Program-made: the position numbers and the translations under genes
NCBI GenBank assembly: GCA_017590115.1
Contig: JAGGNK010010225.1
Coordinates: 8,978,834 to 9,042,833 of the forward strand
Reading direction: 5' to 3'
DNA length: 64,000 bases
DNA from: Montifringilla adamsi
Taxonomy: Eukaryota; Chordata; Aves; Passeriformes; Passeridae
Part shown: one piece after another, positions 48,201 through 61,500 of the stretch
How positions within the stretch are numbered: the stretch's first letter is position 1
Layout of the letters: every line of letters starts with the position of its first letter
The notes under the pieces: generated by a model
Databases searched by the model: none
Seen by the model: the letters and a program-made list of their open reading frames with translations, nothing else
What the model was told of the DNA's origin: nothing

Positions 48201-51200
48201 CATTTATCCATACATACATACACTGTCTTCAAGGACACAACTTACAGCTTCCCAACTTGGTCATAAGGAAAACTGAACATTTCCAAGGATGCTTCTTCCA
48301 AAACAAAATCTGATTTTTTTTTTCCCCCTTGAGGCTTGAAATGTGGTTTTGTGCTTTTGTTCTCAAACCCTGTTTCCTTTTATATGTGGAGTTTTGCTTC
48401 CCTCTGCATTTATGGGTTCTGCTTGGGTCCAGTATTGTTTCTAGCATTTGCTTTATAGGACTTAGGGCCCCACAATCCTTGATGTTGCATTAATGTGCAA
48501 CAAAAAGCTCCATGCTACCAGGCTGTGTACAGAAAAAGACCAGACTGGTAGGGACCCCAGCTTTCCCCACAGAGAAGTATAGTTTCACTTGATGGCTTCT
48601 GGAATGAACTTTGCCTATTATGTTTTATATAGATTTTGAATAAATCCTCTGAGCCACAGATTTCTTACTGGAACAATAGAACAATATAGAGGCCAGGGGA
48701 AAATTTGGAAGAAAGTATGGATTTTCTTCCCTGTCATGGAGCCCAGATCCCATATCTTCCTCCACATGCATTTAGTATGGCACAAAGGGAACTCAATGAC
48801 TGAAGTAGCAACTTCCTTTGTTGCTTCACAGTAGAAATATTATTTTGCTTCCTATTTTATTTCCCTACAGATCAAAAAAAATTCAGCAACACTCTACAAC
48901 AACTCTCTCTCCTCTGTGGGCCTGGAACAGACTGCAGAGAAAGAAGAAATTAAAACAGAATAAGAAGGAAATTAATTGTAAAGAGGGTAAAGTTTTCCAC
49001 ACAACTCTTCCATTTGGTGTATGCACTGATAGGCTCTAATTGTCATCTACAGATTACATATTGTCAGTCAGAACTTGGTAATCTACCTGTGCCATATAAT
49101 CTCAGACAAAACCACTTGAAACAAGCACAAATTGAGAAAAATAATACAAGATCAGTTAAAATTTGGTTTCCTTTGGTTATCAGCTACAGTTAATATCTTC
49201 AGATATTGTAGTTGTATTTCAGCTAGAATCAGTCGCCCACAACAGCCTGTTGAGCTTAACAGACTGTCTTGTTTGAATATTTAAAAACTACTGCTGCCTT
49301 TTGCCCACTTTCATTATGTTAATTTACATCTGGTGCCCAAAAAAGCTACATCAACAATTCACAGCAATAATGAATTAATGAAGTCCAGCATGTCCAAAGA
49401 GAGATTCCTTCAGGCACATTAAGTCAGCAGTTCATCTCTCCAGGGACATTTTCTAATAACAGCTCAAAAACACTTGCTGAAAACACAAGCATTAGCTCTG
49501 AGTATGTCAGGAAAGCTTTCTGCATGCAGCTCTGCCCAGAAGCTCCAGGAGATCACCACCATTCAGATCTGTGCATCTTTTGAACATCTTCCTGTGCAAT
49601 ACCTGGGACACCCCTACTGCCTGTTACAAGCCAGGGACATATGGCATGAGCAACCTCCTGTCAGAAAAAGAAGCCAGATATTCCACTGTTGCCAGCACTT
49701 CCTTGCAAAATGCTTGAAGGATCCGAGGCCCTTCAAACAGTGCCTTGTGGCTGAAATGTTGGCTGGTCACTCTCCAGACACCGGATGCAACAGCCTGTCT
49801 GAGATATGATGAGCAACATCTGTCATTCAAGGACTAATGTAAAGGGGGAAGCTTCAATGTTAGGTTGTGTAAGTGCCCAGCTTCAGGAGTGAAAGGGGAT
49901 GAGCAGCAAGCCCAACCAGCTGTCACTTAACCAACCTGGAAACCCAATTCATTACTCTAAGAAACTTCTCATTATGTTCTCTATTTGTATTCTTTTTAGG
50001 TCATTTTACTATCAAAGGTGCGATCATCCTGTCTTTGCCTGGGAAATCACAGACATTTCTATAAAGCGGAGAATAAAAAGAAAGAACAAAGTTTAAAGAT
50101 GTTCAAGCCCTTCATAAAATGCTTAATTATGGCAATGCTGAGAAGAACAACAGAATTCTAGACAAGCACTGAATGGCTCTCAAGGAAAATTGTGAATTCC
50201 TCAATATATACAATGATACCCAAAAATGTCAGTTTGGACTTGAACTCACATCAAGGATCTTTAGGTCAAAACCACTATGAACTGAACTCCTTAGAACAAC
50301 TGTTCTGCTAGGAAGTTAGAATTGACATATCTGACTTCTAACCAGGTCTAGCAAATGTTAAGTTGTTTGAAGAAAACTTAAAAGATCAACAGCTATTGTT
50401 TTCATTAAACAAATCATGTCATTAGAATCACCACAAGTATTTCTGTGTAGGATCATTTGATACTAACCATGCTTTTTAAAAAAAAAAAACTCACCAAAAC
50501 AGAGCAAGAGATTGGGAGACAGAAAAGTATAAAGAAGTAAAAAGCACAAACCAGAAACATAAAAATGAACAATGAATACAGCTTTTTCCTGTATCACATA
50601 TGTATATATGTACATTTCAATCTGTAGGGTTAAAAAAGAAGAATGCTACTTTGAGCCCTTACATTTACAGCACCAGTGAGCCTGGATCTTATAGTTAAAG
50701 AACTAGATAAAAGTAACATAATATTCAGAATTCCCCAGGAAGTACATTCAATTCTCTTAATACTGTCAAATAAGCTGGGGATTTGGATTTCACCCATTTT
50801 GAGAATTGTTCACTGCAAACATTTTATTACCTCACCAAGTTTTATGGACCCTATCAGAACAGCTGCGATTCACTTCACTTGCAGCAGAGGAAGCTGGTAA
50901 TAGCTCAAAGATTGCCCCCTTCATTTCATAAACCAATTAGGACCTGGATCCTACGACTGGAGTAACACAACCCCTTCTTTTACTGGCAAAATTCCACTTC
51001 ATTTATGTGAGCTCAGAATAAACGTCTCTGTTCGCAGAACACAGATGCTCATAGCAGAAAATGTTTCTAAAACACACTCTCTAATTTGTTCCTTCTTCCA
51101 AGGAACACTTTTCCTGCACTCTCAATCTACCTGCAGGTTCTGTCTAGCCATCAGTTCCTTGCTCAACTCAGCAATTTTTTACTAAACATAGCTAAGAGAA

Positions 51201-52790
51201 TTTAAATTTATGGTTTACCACGTGGAACTTTGTTAGAGGGTCTCCAAAATGACCGATTTATTTAAATTACTTTTTTTAAAATTTTAAATCAAGCATAATT
51301 TCATTTTTGTAAAGAACTAATTTTGGTAATGTTGTCATCTTAGATTTACCCATGCCTTTGATTCAAATTGTTGGTGTTTTGGGTTTTTTGTTTTGACTTT
51401 TGGTTGCTTTTTCTTTTTCAAATGCGTATTTGGCCTGACCATAAGTATAAATAGAACCATATATATGCTTTAAATGGAACTATACTGTACCATTGATTTG
51501 AAAACTCATCAATTCGTAAAGAGGCCTACTTTTACAGGTGGTAAAATAGGATCCATACACTTTACACAAAGTCTGTAATTCCTGTGTTTTCCCTCAGGCA
51601 CTTTCCTCTGAACTATTGTAATTGGTTTGCAGCCAGGTACCAGCATAGAAAAAAAAAGAAAAAGAAAAAAAAACAAAAAAAAACAAAACCAAAGTGTTAA
51701 CACTTTATTAGCTTATACCGTGTTTTTATATTCCTTTGGAAGTGTTCAAAAAAGACACTGGCAAGACAAATCATGTAAAATCAAGGCATTCTCTGTTAAG
51801 GACATCAGTGCCAATTCCTTTATTGAAACAGATACAGTCATAACTTCTTAGTGGGCAACTAATCTTTGTCAGAATTCTTTGCACGTAAAGGTCTTCATTT
51901 TTTACTCATTATAGCCATTGTGCCACCCCCAGCAAGTCTTTAAGCCCTTCTCTGAACTAACATGGTGTAAGCAGCACCCCAAAGCTTGCTGCTTCTCTGG
52001 AACCTGCAAATTAGTTGCTTAAATGAAAATAAATTTTTAAAAAAGCCTTACACCAAACAAAGTCTGTATTGTTTGAGTTAGTGTTTTACTGCGGCTTAGT
52101 TACCTGTCAAACAGGCTGACACTTGGATAAAACACACACTGGAATCATGCATCAGGGCGTGTTAAGCACAAACCTGTGATGAAGAGCAGAGCTATGAGAT
52201 TCAGCTGTGCAGAGCCCTAATGATCTTTTCCTGGTCTAGGGAAAGCTTGATTTGTCATATCAAACCCACTGCAATTCTGAGATCCTCTTCCATCCAAAAA
52301 TGATTTTACATCTGTTTTAGTTCAAAGAGTCATATAAATCAGAAGCTCTGCCCATAAATTTTGATGACACCTTGAAAGAAGATTTATACAGTGTGTATTA
52401 TATATATATACGGGAGGTATGTAAGAGATACCAGCCACTAAAATTAAGGAATCAATGCTAGATTCTCCAAGTTCTATATATCATATTTAAGTTCTATTTA
52501 TGACTTTCTCTGATGTGAGAGCCAACCAATGCATATGAAAGCTCAGTATTTCTGTTCAGATAAAATTATGGGTGCAGTACATATTCTAACCTTGTTTTCC
52601 TATAGTTCTTGGGTGGGACAAGATTTTCAGGACAAAAACATCATGATCCATTTCTTAGAAATCACTTGCATAAGAACTGGCTTGAGCATATTTTCACTGC
52701 CTATCTCAAACAACCATCAGGAGAGGGAGAGGGCTGGTTTCTTCTCGTAACACGAAACAACAATCCTAGTCAGAGCTAGTGGGCAGCAAG

Positions 52791-52836
52791 TCCCTTACAC
52801 TTTTTGGTTTACAATATCCCTTACACTTTTTGGTTT
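52791..52836 (+). repeat. Direct repeat, 20 bp, period 26
   Basis: TCCCTTACACTTTTTGGTTT occurs identically at 52791-52810 and 52817-52836, separated by ACAATA. Perfect identity suggests a fairly recent slippage or patch duplication. Confidence 0.95.
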
Positions 52837-54858
52837 TGGTGTTCTTGCTGTCAGAAAGCACCATTTCTAACAAACTTAAAGTAGAAAGTATGAAGTGTAA
52901 AACACTGTGTTCATTAGGCTATTTATTCATCAAGGCTATTTATTACGTGGCTAATGATTCTCCTTTCAGTCCCCCAAAAGTCACCTTGATATATGTCAGT
53001 ATTTTCCAGCCCCTTCCTAGACCTTACTGCAAGGAAGAGTTTTTGGGAAGGCAGAGGAGTCTATTATTGAGGATAGAAGAGCAGTGTTGTGAACAACCAC
53101 CTGTTTGTGCTGTGCCTGCCACACAGACTGGCACTGTTTGCTTTTTCTCTTCCTGACTCAGCAGTATGGGGAACAATTGAGTCAGCAACTCCTGAACATA
53201 CAACAGCAGAGGATGCTGGAGAGCAGACAGAGCTTCTAAATATCACAGACAGCAGCATGGTTCGGCCTGCAGGCCAATGTGTGGACCTGGGCAGCAGCTT
53301 GCTAAAAGGGATGAACAGTTTGAGAGGGTCCAGCTCATTTTCTCCCTCATCACCCTCTCTATTAAGCTAAGCTATGAGACAACTTGTTCCTGAGAATGGG
53401 TCACTTGTAATAATTTCCTAAGTAATTCACCTCAGCTCCGCACAGACTTGTGGCTGCTGCTCACATGTGTCTTGATGGGATTCCATGTCAAGGCTGGCCA
53501 AGGTCAGTGTGGTAGAAGAGACTACAGAAAACATGTATTAGCATAAAGAGAGAAAAAAGAAGCAGGACCATTAAACAGGAATTAAAGCCGAATTTTTACT
53601 ACAAAGACAGAGAAAAAAAAATTGGTCGGAATGACAATTTCAGATGTGCTCTCTTCCCTTTTCCTCCCCTTCCAGTAATCTCACTGCTGTTCTTACATGC
53701 TGCACAATCAAGGCTATGGAAGGGACATGATCAAGCCACTGAGTGGTCATTTGATGCTTCATCTCTCACTGCACTTTTCTTCTCATCTCACAACATACTG
53801 TGGTACTTCAGTTTGAATACATGAGTTGGAACAGAGGCTTTTATCACAGATTTCCTGGAAAAAGAACTAGTCTTTGAATTTCATAAAAGCACATCATTCC
53901 ATGGCCTCTTTGATGCCACACACTCCACCAACTTACTAAGACTTTAAAGAGACAATTTTTCTTGGATGTACAAAGACCCTTCTCAGTCACCCGCCTATTC
54001 CAAGTGCCTTCCAGAGCTAGCTGCATTATGGAAGGGTTTCTGCCTGTGATTGTCTCTTACAGGAGTCTTTTCTGTTTTCTTGAGCTATAAATGATGATAG
54101 CAGGATACTCTGAAAACTCAACCAGCAGTTGCAAGTCTCAGATTTTGCTGTGGTGAAACTCCTTTGCTTGCCACAGAGACAATCTGTCCTTCTGCCATCT
54201 GAGACCCTCCAGTTGAGACTAAGAAGTTTTTTTTCATTTTCCAAATGGCCTAGGCTACCAAACCTTTGTTAGTCCCACTACATGCATGGAGTAGTCAATT
54301 TTTTGACTATTCCACTTCCCATGCCCTTTTGTTTGAAAAGCCTTCAAACCCCTGAAGAGATGATAAACTGGAACCAGAGAGACACACGTGGCACCATGAG
54401 AGGAAAGAGAGAGGAACAGTAAGGCAATGCATAGGTGTTAAATGAATGCTGCATGTGGGAACTGAAAGGCTGTTCTCCCATTGGTACCATGGTTCTTCAG
54501 AACATCAAGGCACCAGAAGCATCTTCCAAGCTCCTTTTGTTGCCTTCTCCTACCTGCTTGCATTTCACCAAATGTGGTTGCAATTTTTCCTGTTTGATGC
54601 TGTGCCAGAAGACCATCTTATCTCGATTAAACTGCTCTACAACACTTGAAAAACAGATAATCTACATCACATGGTTAGTGTTCTATGTCCACTTTGGAGC
54701 CTGAGTTCACTGAAACTGGACTCACTCTCCCTCTCCATTTACTACAAGGTTAACCACTTGCTGCATCTGTGACAATCCTCCATCCTCCCATGTTCTTTAT
54801 CAGCTGCAGAGCTGTATCAGTGATTTTCAATCTGGAAAAAATACTATTTATGCCCACT

Positions 54859-54883
54859 ACTAGCTTGAAAAACTAGCTTGAAA
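54859..54883 (+). repeat. Direct repeat, 12 bp, period 13
   Basis: ACTAGCTTGAAA occurs at 54859-54870 and again at 54872-54883. This is a minor tandem duplication. Confidence 0.9.
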
Positions 54884-55730
54884 GCAAGTTACCTTCTCCA
54901 TGAATGCTGTCAGGTTGCAGCTACCTACAGTAATTGATAGCCTGAAAAACACATCTTTCCTAGCAAAAGATGTACCCAGATAGAGCAACCACCATGCTGT
55001 GTTGTCACCAATTTGTCTGCCCAGAACTCCCTCACACTGCTGTATATTCAGTCACAGAAAAAAAAAAAAAAGGAGTTATTTTAAAAAGAAGACAAGCACT
55101 GCTATTGTACAGCCTAGTTCAGAGTCCCATATCTTGAGCTGATTCAGCTTATCTGCTTTTCTATACCTTTGACAAATGCATGTCTTATATCATTTTTTTC
55201 TTGCCTTCCTCCATGTGCCATACTGCTTTTGCTCCATGTATCTTATCTAGAAATGATGTGCTATTAATCAGCCAAAGACACCCTTCACTGCTAAGTGTTC
55301 CTCAACTGATTTTTCATCAGCACAAGTAGTTACTAGTTCCAGCATTCCTCCCACATGCTGAAGGCTTGGTGGGGAGGGAGGAGGGATGGCAAGGAGGTTA
55401 GAGACTGCCTCACCACATAAATACTATCAGGGACCTTTATACCAACCTGCCAGCTTGCTGTAATGCTAATGTTACTGTTTGTTCTCAACAAAAGGAACAT
55501 GGTGGGAGGAAAGTGGGGCTGCACCCTGTCTTATTTTTTAAGTTAATAACCTTCATGCTCTTCCTTTTATCTGATTAATCTGGCTGAGTGCCTGTTCAGT
55601 AGTAGCTGAAGCTTAATACCTAAAACGTTGTGTGGATATACATTGTGCCAGTAAGGCTTGCCCAACAATGAACATTCTGTCATGTTTTCCCATGCCTTGT
55701 GTCAATATCTCATTTTATGTGCAAGCCCCC

Positions 55731-55830
55731 AGAGCAGGGGATAGGAAAAAAGAGAGGCATGGAGGGAGGGAGGCAAAAGGTTAGAAGGAGAGGGAGAAGA
55801 AAGAGAACGAGAAACGAAAGTAAGGAAAAA
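55731..55830 (+). repeat. Purine-rich tract
   Basis: About 100 bp with very few pyrimidines on the plus strand, including GGAGGGAGGGAGG and GGAGAGGGAGAAGAAAGAGAA. It yields a Lys/Arg/Glu-rich open frame (55699-55929, 76 codons) that reflects composition and not a gene. It may form triplex structure. Confidence 0.85.
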
Positions 55831-58340
55831 TTACATCCCTTGGGAACATCAGCTGCTACAAACTCGCCCACTCCTCACCATGAAACGAGCTGTGTGCGGG
55901 CACAGGTGGGTCCCATTCTCAGTTACTAGAGCACAGCCTACAAACAGGGGCTAAATGAAGACTTTCATTGCTGTTCCCTGTTTTCATTGGAGCAAGGCCA
56001 TCATAAACATTTGCAGGTGGCTTGGCCATAGTCTGACACTAAAATATTTGTGGTTGTGATAAAAATCAGAATATTGCTACAAGATGGTTCTGTATAACCT
56101 TCAGGGCTTGATCCTGCTCTTACAGAACTCAGTGAGAGTTTTACCCAGTTTCTCTCTGCTGGTTTTATTGCTCATTAAAAGGCATTTTCCCTGGCACAAT
56201 TCTTCATGGTAAAGACTCATCTACCCTTTGGGGCAAATTCAAATTATTTCTTAAAAAAGGGAAACTCAAGCAAAACCTACTGATTTGAGGACCTCAAAAT
56301 TTGGGCTTGTTAAATAGCTAAACAAACTCAACTTTCCAAGGCTAAATCAAAATGATCAAACTTTGAAGACCTCAAATATTTTCTGAATTCATCTGGATTT
56401 TTTTTCAGTTGTTTAATACTAGAACCATTGTCCAATTTGTATTTCTCATGAATGAGTCGTGGATATAATTCTTAGCACATTTAGAAGGATAAGATGAAGA
56501 TAAATGGAAATGACAAGATATGTTCTCTGAATAAGTAAAACAGACACCACAGGAAAAAGACTGAAGGAAAAGAAGACAAACAAGGATGGTCGACACTTTG
56601 GCAAGTAGAGGAAGTTGAAATACAGCAATTATCTCCTAGGACACACCATGAACAAAAAACAAAACCTCCTAGGAAGAGGGAAGAATGGGGAACAGAGTAT
56701 GCTGGAGGTCACACCGTAAGTCTCATTCACACACCAACTCACACAGAGACTAAAATGCTGACAATTACCTCCCAAGAAAGCAGCTTTAGACTCAGACTTA
56801 GGAAACATTTGTGTGATTCAGTCACAGGGAAGAATTAAGATATGTCATGACAAAGTTTCCCAAGTGAGACACACCACTGAGTAGGAAAAGGCCTTTTTAT
56901 CCTCAACCCCACCAACTTTGGAGATTCTAATCACCATGGCCCTGAACCAACACAAACCTAAAACCTGACTGACAGGGTCTTGCAAAACCACATGCAGTTT
57001 TTTGCTCATTATATAGAAACAATTGTTTGGAAGCCAAATACAGTCTTACATAAAACACCTCACCACTGAGTGTTAAAAGTTGTTTGGGATTTTTTTATGC
57101 TTTTAATTAGGATCATAATTACCACTAGACCTATTAAGTCACAATTTGAACAGGAGCTTAGTCATCCTTAACGCAAATAATGGCGTTAGTTAATGTTTTT
57201 CTTTCTAAAACTGAAAAAGAAACTGTTTCTTCCTCCCTCCCTCTCACCCAGCCCCCTCTCTTTGAACAGAATGGGACATATATAAAACAACCCTGCTGGA
57301 TTCACAGGTAAATGGTATTGCATGTGGAATCTCAGCAAACACTGTCTTTTGACAAGATGTAATATACACAGAGGGCACATCTATCAAATTGCTTTATGTG
57401 ACCCATCCTACCAGATTTATATATTAAGAACCAAATCCTGAAATAGCAGTAAAAAGGAAAATAGAGGAGATTGGCCAAGAGCACAAAACTAGGGCAGCAG
57501 ATGGAATCTGTGCTCTGTGCATGGCTGGGCAGCCCAGAGCTCAGTGCCATGGGCCATGCCAGCTACCATGGGAGATACAGAGCCTGTGACCTACACCAAG
57601 AATCTTGAAAGAAAACTCAAGCATAGCTAGAATTTCAGTTTTCAAAGCCAGGATTTCACTTTACGGTTTTACTTTGAAAAGACTGAAAGCTGATCATCAA
57701 TTATTTAGATAATGATGGGGGACAGTGAATGCTTTTGCATATATCACTTAATTGATGTGTCCAAATTACAAATGACAGATAATGAATCTATACTGCTGCT
57801 TCTTTCTTGGTCCACTAATAAATCTTTTTATCCATACATTTTCATGTATAACCCCACACCTGAATTCTCAGAGCTGGGTGATGAAAAACTGTACCTTCAA
57901 GCCATCGGGGTAGTTTCTGTACAATTAAAACAAGTTATTGTGACTTATGAGGATCTCATACTTGCTGGAAGTAACCAGGTGTAAACATGTACTAAACATG
58001 GGTAGTTTTGTTCATACAGTTCTCCAGACATTAGCACTCAATTGGCATTCAAGCCAATACAATAAGAATCCATACTGTCAATTTATGGTAATAAATATGG
58101 ATCCATCATTACAAATTGAGCAGCTATTCGCACTGTGCCAAACTCTATTTACCTTGATGATCTTTTTGTCTTCCAGCATTCCTCATTCAAACAGAGGACA
58201 CAGGAAATAGCTCAATCCCATAGAAAATCCAGAATTGCCATCGAAGGAAGTTAAAGATCAGCTTCACAAAAACACTGTTTTTCTTCCCAGAGCAGTTATA
58301 GAAAAAATATGCACTATGATCATAAGAAGATTTTTAAAAA
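55831..58340. other. Non-coding stretch, no gene seen
   Basis: AT-rich DNA. It holds a possible old repeat relic at 56100-56160. The plus-strand frames 57712-57984 (90 codons) and 57947-58210 (87 codons) overlap and have balanced, protein-like composition, but no recognised family or splice context. They are not accepted. Confidence 0.5.
56100..56160. repeat. Possible ancient amniote repeat relic
   Basis: The phrase GGGCTTGATCCTGCTCTTAC, followed by ACTCAGTGAGAGTTTTACCC, resembles 'gggcctgatcctgctcc..gaagtcaatgggagttttgcc', which I recall from old repeats in turtle, crocodilian and bird genomes. The match covers about 50 bp by eye, and the family is not named. Confidence 0.5.
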
Positions 58341-58864
58341 AACTGGATGCAGAAAGTCGGACTTTCCAGTAAGTACAGCATTCTGTCCTTTTTGAACCAG
58401 TGTGCCATATCTGGAGTAACCTGGACATTCCCCACAGCCTGCAACCTGTGCTGCAGGGGTCCTTGCTCATTCTGGCAGGTCAAGTGCAACGTTTGTAACC
58501 TCAAAAACCTCTAGAACAACATCTGGGCCTGCATGCATCTGGACCTTAAGAAGCATGAGGACATGAGGACAACATCTGGTCCTACAGGCAGGAGCCAGAG
58601 AACCAGAGAAGTGAGAAAATGGAAATGGACTCACCCAATCTGCCGATTTGTGGAAGGTGCTTGTGTAATGACAGAACTGGACTGTGGAGACGGCATGGCT
58701 TGTTGAATCACAACGCTGGTGTCGTGGTTTGGCATCCTTGTGTTTGTCAGCTGGTGGGATCCAGGTCCTGCCATTGCTCCTCCAACTGTGTTATGCATGG
58801 AGATATTCTGTGAGAAGAAGGGAAATGGGAGATGGTGGAAGAAAATGAAAATAAATAAATAAAT
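58340..58864 (+). other. GC-richer block of unknown origin with AAAT tail
   Basis: About 520 bp noticeably richer in G+C than either side. It ends in ATGAAAATAAATAAATAAAT (58845-58864). Inside it, TGTCGTGGTTTGGCAT at 58720-58735 resembles the first bases of several bird retroviral LTRs. A 64-codon frame (58619-58813) shows several Cys residues but no known finger spacing. The block could be a decayed retroelement, a retrocopy ending in an A-rich tail, or unique sequence. No flanking duplication was found. Confidence 0.25.
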
Positions 58865-60345
58865 GTCTTATCTTGGTTTTCTGTTCTACGGGAATTCTAC
58901 TAGGAATCTGAAAGTATCAACAACATGAAAAGTTACTGGCTCCTGGTAAATGCCAAGTCAATAGATCTTGTTATAACCAACAACAATAAAGAAATGGAAA
59001 ATAAATATTTATTTTCATAGGTGGAAAAATACAGGTTGGATAAAAATACCCACAGGTTGACTAATCACTCTTCTGGGATTCTTTTGATATATAATGGGGA
59101 TATTTAGCACATATTTCTCCTAACTGAACATGATATGAGCACATGACACCTTGATTTACTGCATTGGCTGTTTACTGTGTACTGCCTCTGCTTAGACTGA
59201 CACGCAAATCAAGTTTTACAGCCCCAAACTAACAAACAGTACATGGCACATCATGAAACAGCCATTTGTATTGGCCTCCATAGATTTTGTAGAGGAAAAA
59301 TATCCCAGAGGCTTAGAACAACACTATTTCACCACTTATAACCTTTGCTTCAGGTAACTCAGAGCTCTTAAAAAGTTCTTAAAAACAAAAAAAATACCCA
59401 GAAGTTCACAGATAACTCATGTCTGCTGAGCAAACAACCAGCAAGAGACCAGGATACTGCTAAGGAAGGAGCCATGGAACAGGACTTCTCTCCTGTTATG
59501 CCTGTACACACAACACATGCTGCTGCTAAACCACAGGGTTTGACTTGGCCTGCGTTTAAAAACAAACAAAGCTCTCAAGCCAGAGATAAGCCACAATGTA
59601 TACATACAAAAAATACAGTAACCTTGAGAGCATTATTTTTCCTATCAGGCATCAACATGTGAATTGTTAGCAGCAAGAGGAAAAGAAACTTTCCATTGTC
59701 ACCTCATGCTAGGCTGAGAAAATCAGGGACAAAAAAAACCCTTATACACACACTGCCACTAAGACTCACACAAAGCACCTTCCTAACCACTGCAATACTC
59801 AGAATTAAAAAACAAAGTTCTATTTCATTTAAAATTCAAATTTATGAGTCCATTTGTCTAGGAAATATATGCAACCGCTGCAAAATATTGGTAGACAAAG
59901 CTGGTGGGAAAGGAAACTCGGAGCTCTGATCAAATGCGGAAAACAGAAGAAGCACACATGTTGAATCCTAGACCTAAAGAAAGATTGTATTATGAGCCAA
60001 ATAAAGATCTACCCCCCATGGAAAAAGAGAGCAAAAAATTAGAGGAACCCAATTAAAGGCATTAGCTGTTATCCCCTTATCTCCCAATTTTATCTATTTC
60101 ATGTGATTTCCCAAAACAGTGTGGACACAGGGATCTCTGTTTCTTTTACAGGAGTTGTTCCAGTCTTCATTAACACATAAAGAGGCAGAGGTGCTGCCTA
60201 TAGTTGAATGGTTACACCACCTCACCTTGAGTGAAGAGGACCCAGCTGTGAGTTCCTCTTACAGTAAATAATTTACACATTATCATTTTTTATTATTAAT
60301 CAGGTCTAGAAGCTCCTTATTCACTAAGTATTCTCTCAAGGAGCA

Positions 60346-60371
60346 TTGCAATTCCTCTTAAGGAATTGCAA
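60346..60371. repeat. Perfect inverted repeat, 11-bp stem, 4-nt loop
   Basis: TTGCAATTCCT, loop CTTA, then AGGAATTGCAA, all 11 pairs matching. TTGCAAT resembles a C/EBP-type half site and appears in both arms. The stem is too short for a microRNA precursor and no terminator role applies in this context. Confidence 0.9.
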
Positions 60372-61364
60372 GAGGAAGCCAGACCAAGGACCTAAACTGT
60401 AATATTTCATAGCACAAAAGAATGTCATGACCATAAGGCAATAACCTTAGATATATGAAAACTTCTCCTAAAGAAGTTCTCCCTCACCTACCACATTCCT
60501 ATTCAAATGTCACTTCTTCAACACAATACTGGTTTCTGATGAAAAGCCTGTTCAGTTTAAAAAATATATACATACAGCCAAATCTAGCTCAGGATTCAAA
60601 CCTGGTTTTTTGATCATGGCCAGATTTTGCAAAAACAGATTTAATATCTATCCATGTACAGTCAATATTTTAATGCTATCACTTCCTAAAGTGATCTCTA
60701 AAGGAACCATGTATGGTGCCATGAGTCTGCAAGGCCTGGAAATGGACAGGATGGAAATCTATCACAAGCCTTAGACAAGTGGTACCCTGGTACTTGCCCA
60801 GAGTTTTACTGGACTTTGTTGTACCATGGCAGGGCAGGACTCAAAGATTTAATATGAGATTCCTGTGCACCTAAATTAGGTATTTCCTTTCTCTTTTCCT
60901 TCTTTTTCAATTTTCTCCTATAATTACAGAGCTCTCTAAGGTACAAACAGATGAATTATGATGGATATGGAAAATTTTGTTTGCCCATAAGACATTGTAG
61001 TTGTTATCTTAAATGCATAAACTTCCAACAATGTTTCAAAATTTCATCAATTTCCAGTAAGCTACATCTTTTCAAAAAGTAGGTTGAGTATGTGATGCAT
61101 GGAAAGTAAAAGCAGAATGAAAGCCTGTCAAAACTTTCAGATGTTCATTCTTCTCAGTAATGCAAGCACTGCTGTTGGGTAAGCGTATACCACGCTGCCA
61201 AGTGAAAGCCTAAGGTTTCCCAACAAAATGTCAAACTCAGCATGACTCTAACATTCATAAGAAAAGGATTTGGCAATCTCAGCATAATTTTCATCAGTGA
61301 GATGCTTGTGAATCTACAGAGAAGTTCAAGGAAGTTTGTACTTTAAGGACAATAAGTATGCTCC

Positions 61365-61500
61365 GAAAGGCGGCAGGAAGGTACTGCGCAGTAGACCCGA
61401 CACTAAGCCTAGCTGATCTCGCTGTATGCACCATGACGTGCAGAATGACTCTGTACCACCAGCACAGCGAGGCTGGGCTCATTGCACGTGTGATGCAGCC
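61365..61500. promoter_or_regulatory. CpG-bearing pocket with E-box and CRE-like core
   Basis: About seven CpGs occur in about 135 bp of otherwise CpG-poor DNA. A TGACGT core (61433-61438) and a CACGTG E-box (61485-61490) lie about 50 bp apart. The pocket could be a small regulatory element. It also lies in a 95-codon minus-strand open frame (61294-61581) with no known domain. Confidence 0.25.

Larger units (their letters stand above)
45234..55730. other. Non-coding stretch, no gene seen
   Basis: Largely AT-rich. A-rich patches lie at 51643-51692 and near 50478-50490, short (CA)n near 47785-47795, and a short TA run at 52399-52410. Open frames reach 125 codons (52779-53156, plus) and 111 codons (49474-49809, plus). 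Neither has a recognisable motif, and several open frames on the other strand overlap them. No gene, RNA gene or named mobile element was recognised in these 10 kb. Confidence 0.5.

Noticed and set aside
49170..49225. Stretch resembling a microRNA hairpin with TTTGGTTATC
   Set aside because: It differs from miR-9 after the first ten bases, and the fold needs a large bulge.
52779..53156. 125-codon plus-strand open frame
   Set aside because: Spans the identical 20-bp direct repeat, which puts similar residues in different frames. No domain seen.
57712..58210. Two overlapping protein-like plus-strand frames
   Set aside because: Composition looks protein-like, but neither is recognisable. They overlap out of frame and lack splice signals that would join them sensibly.
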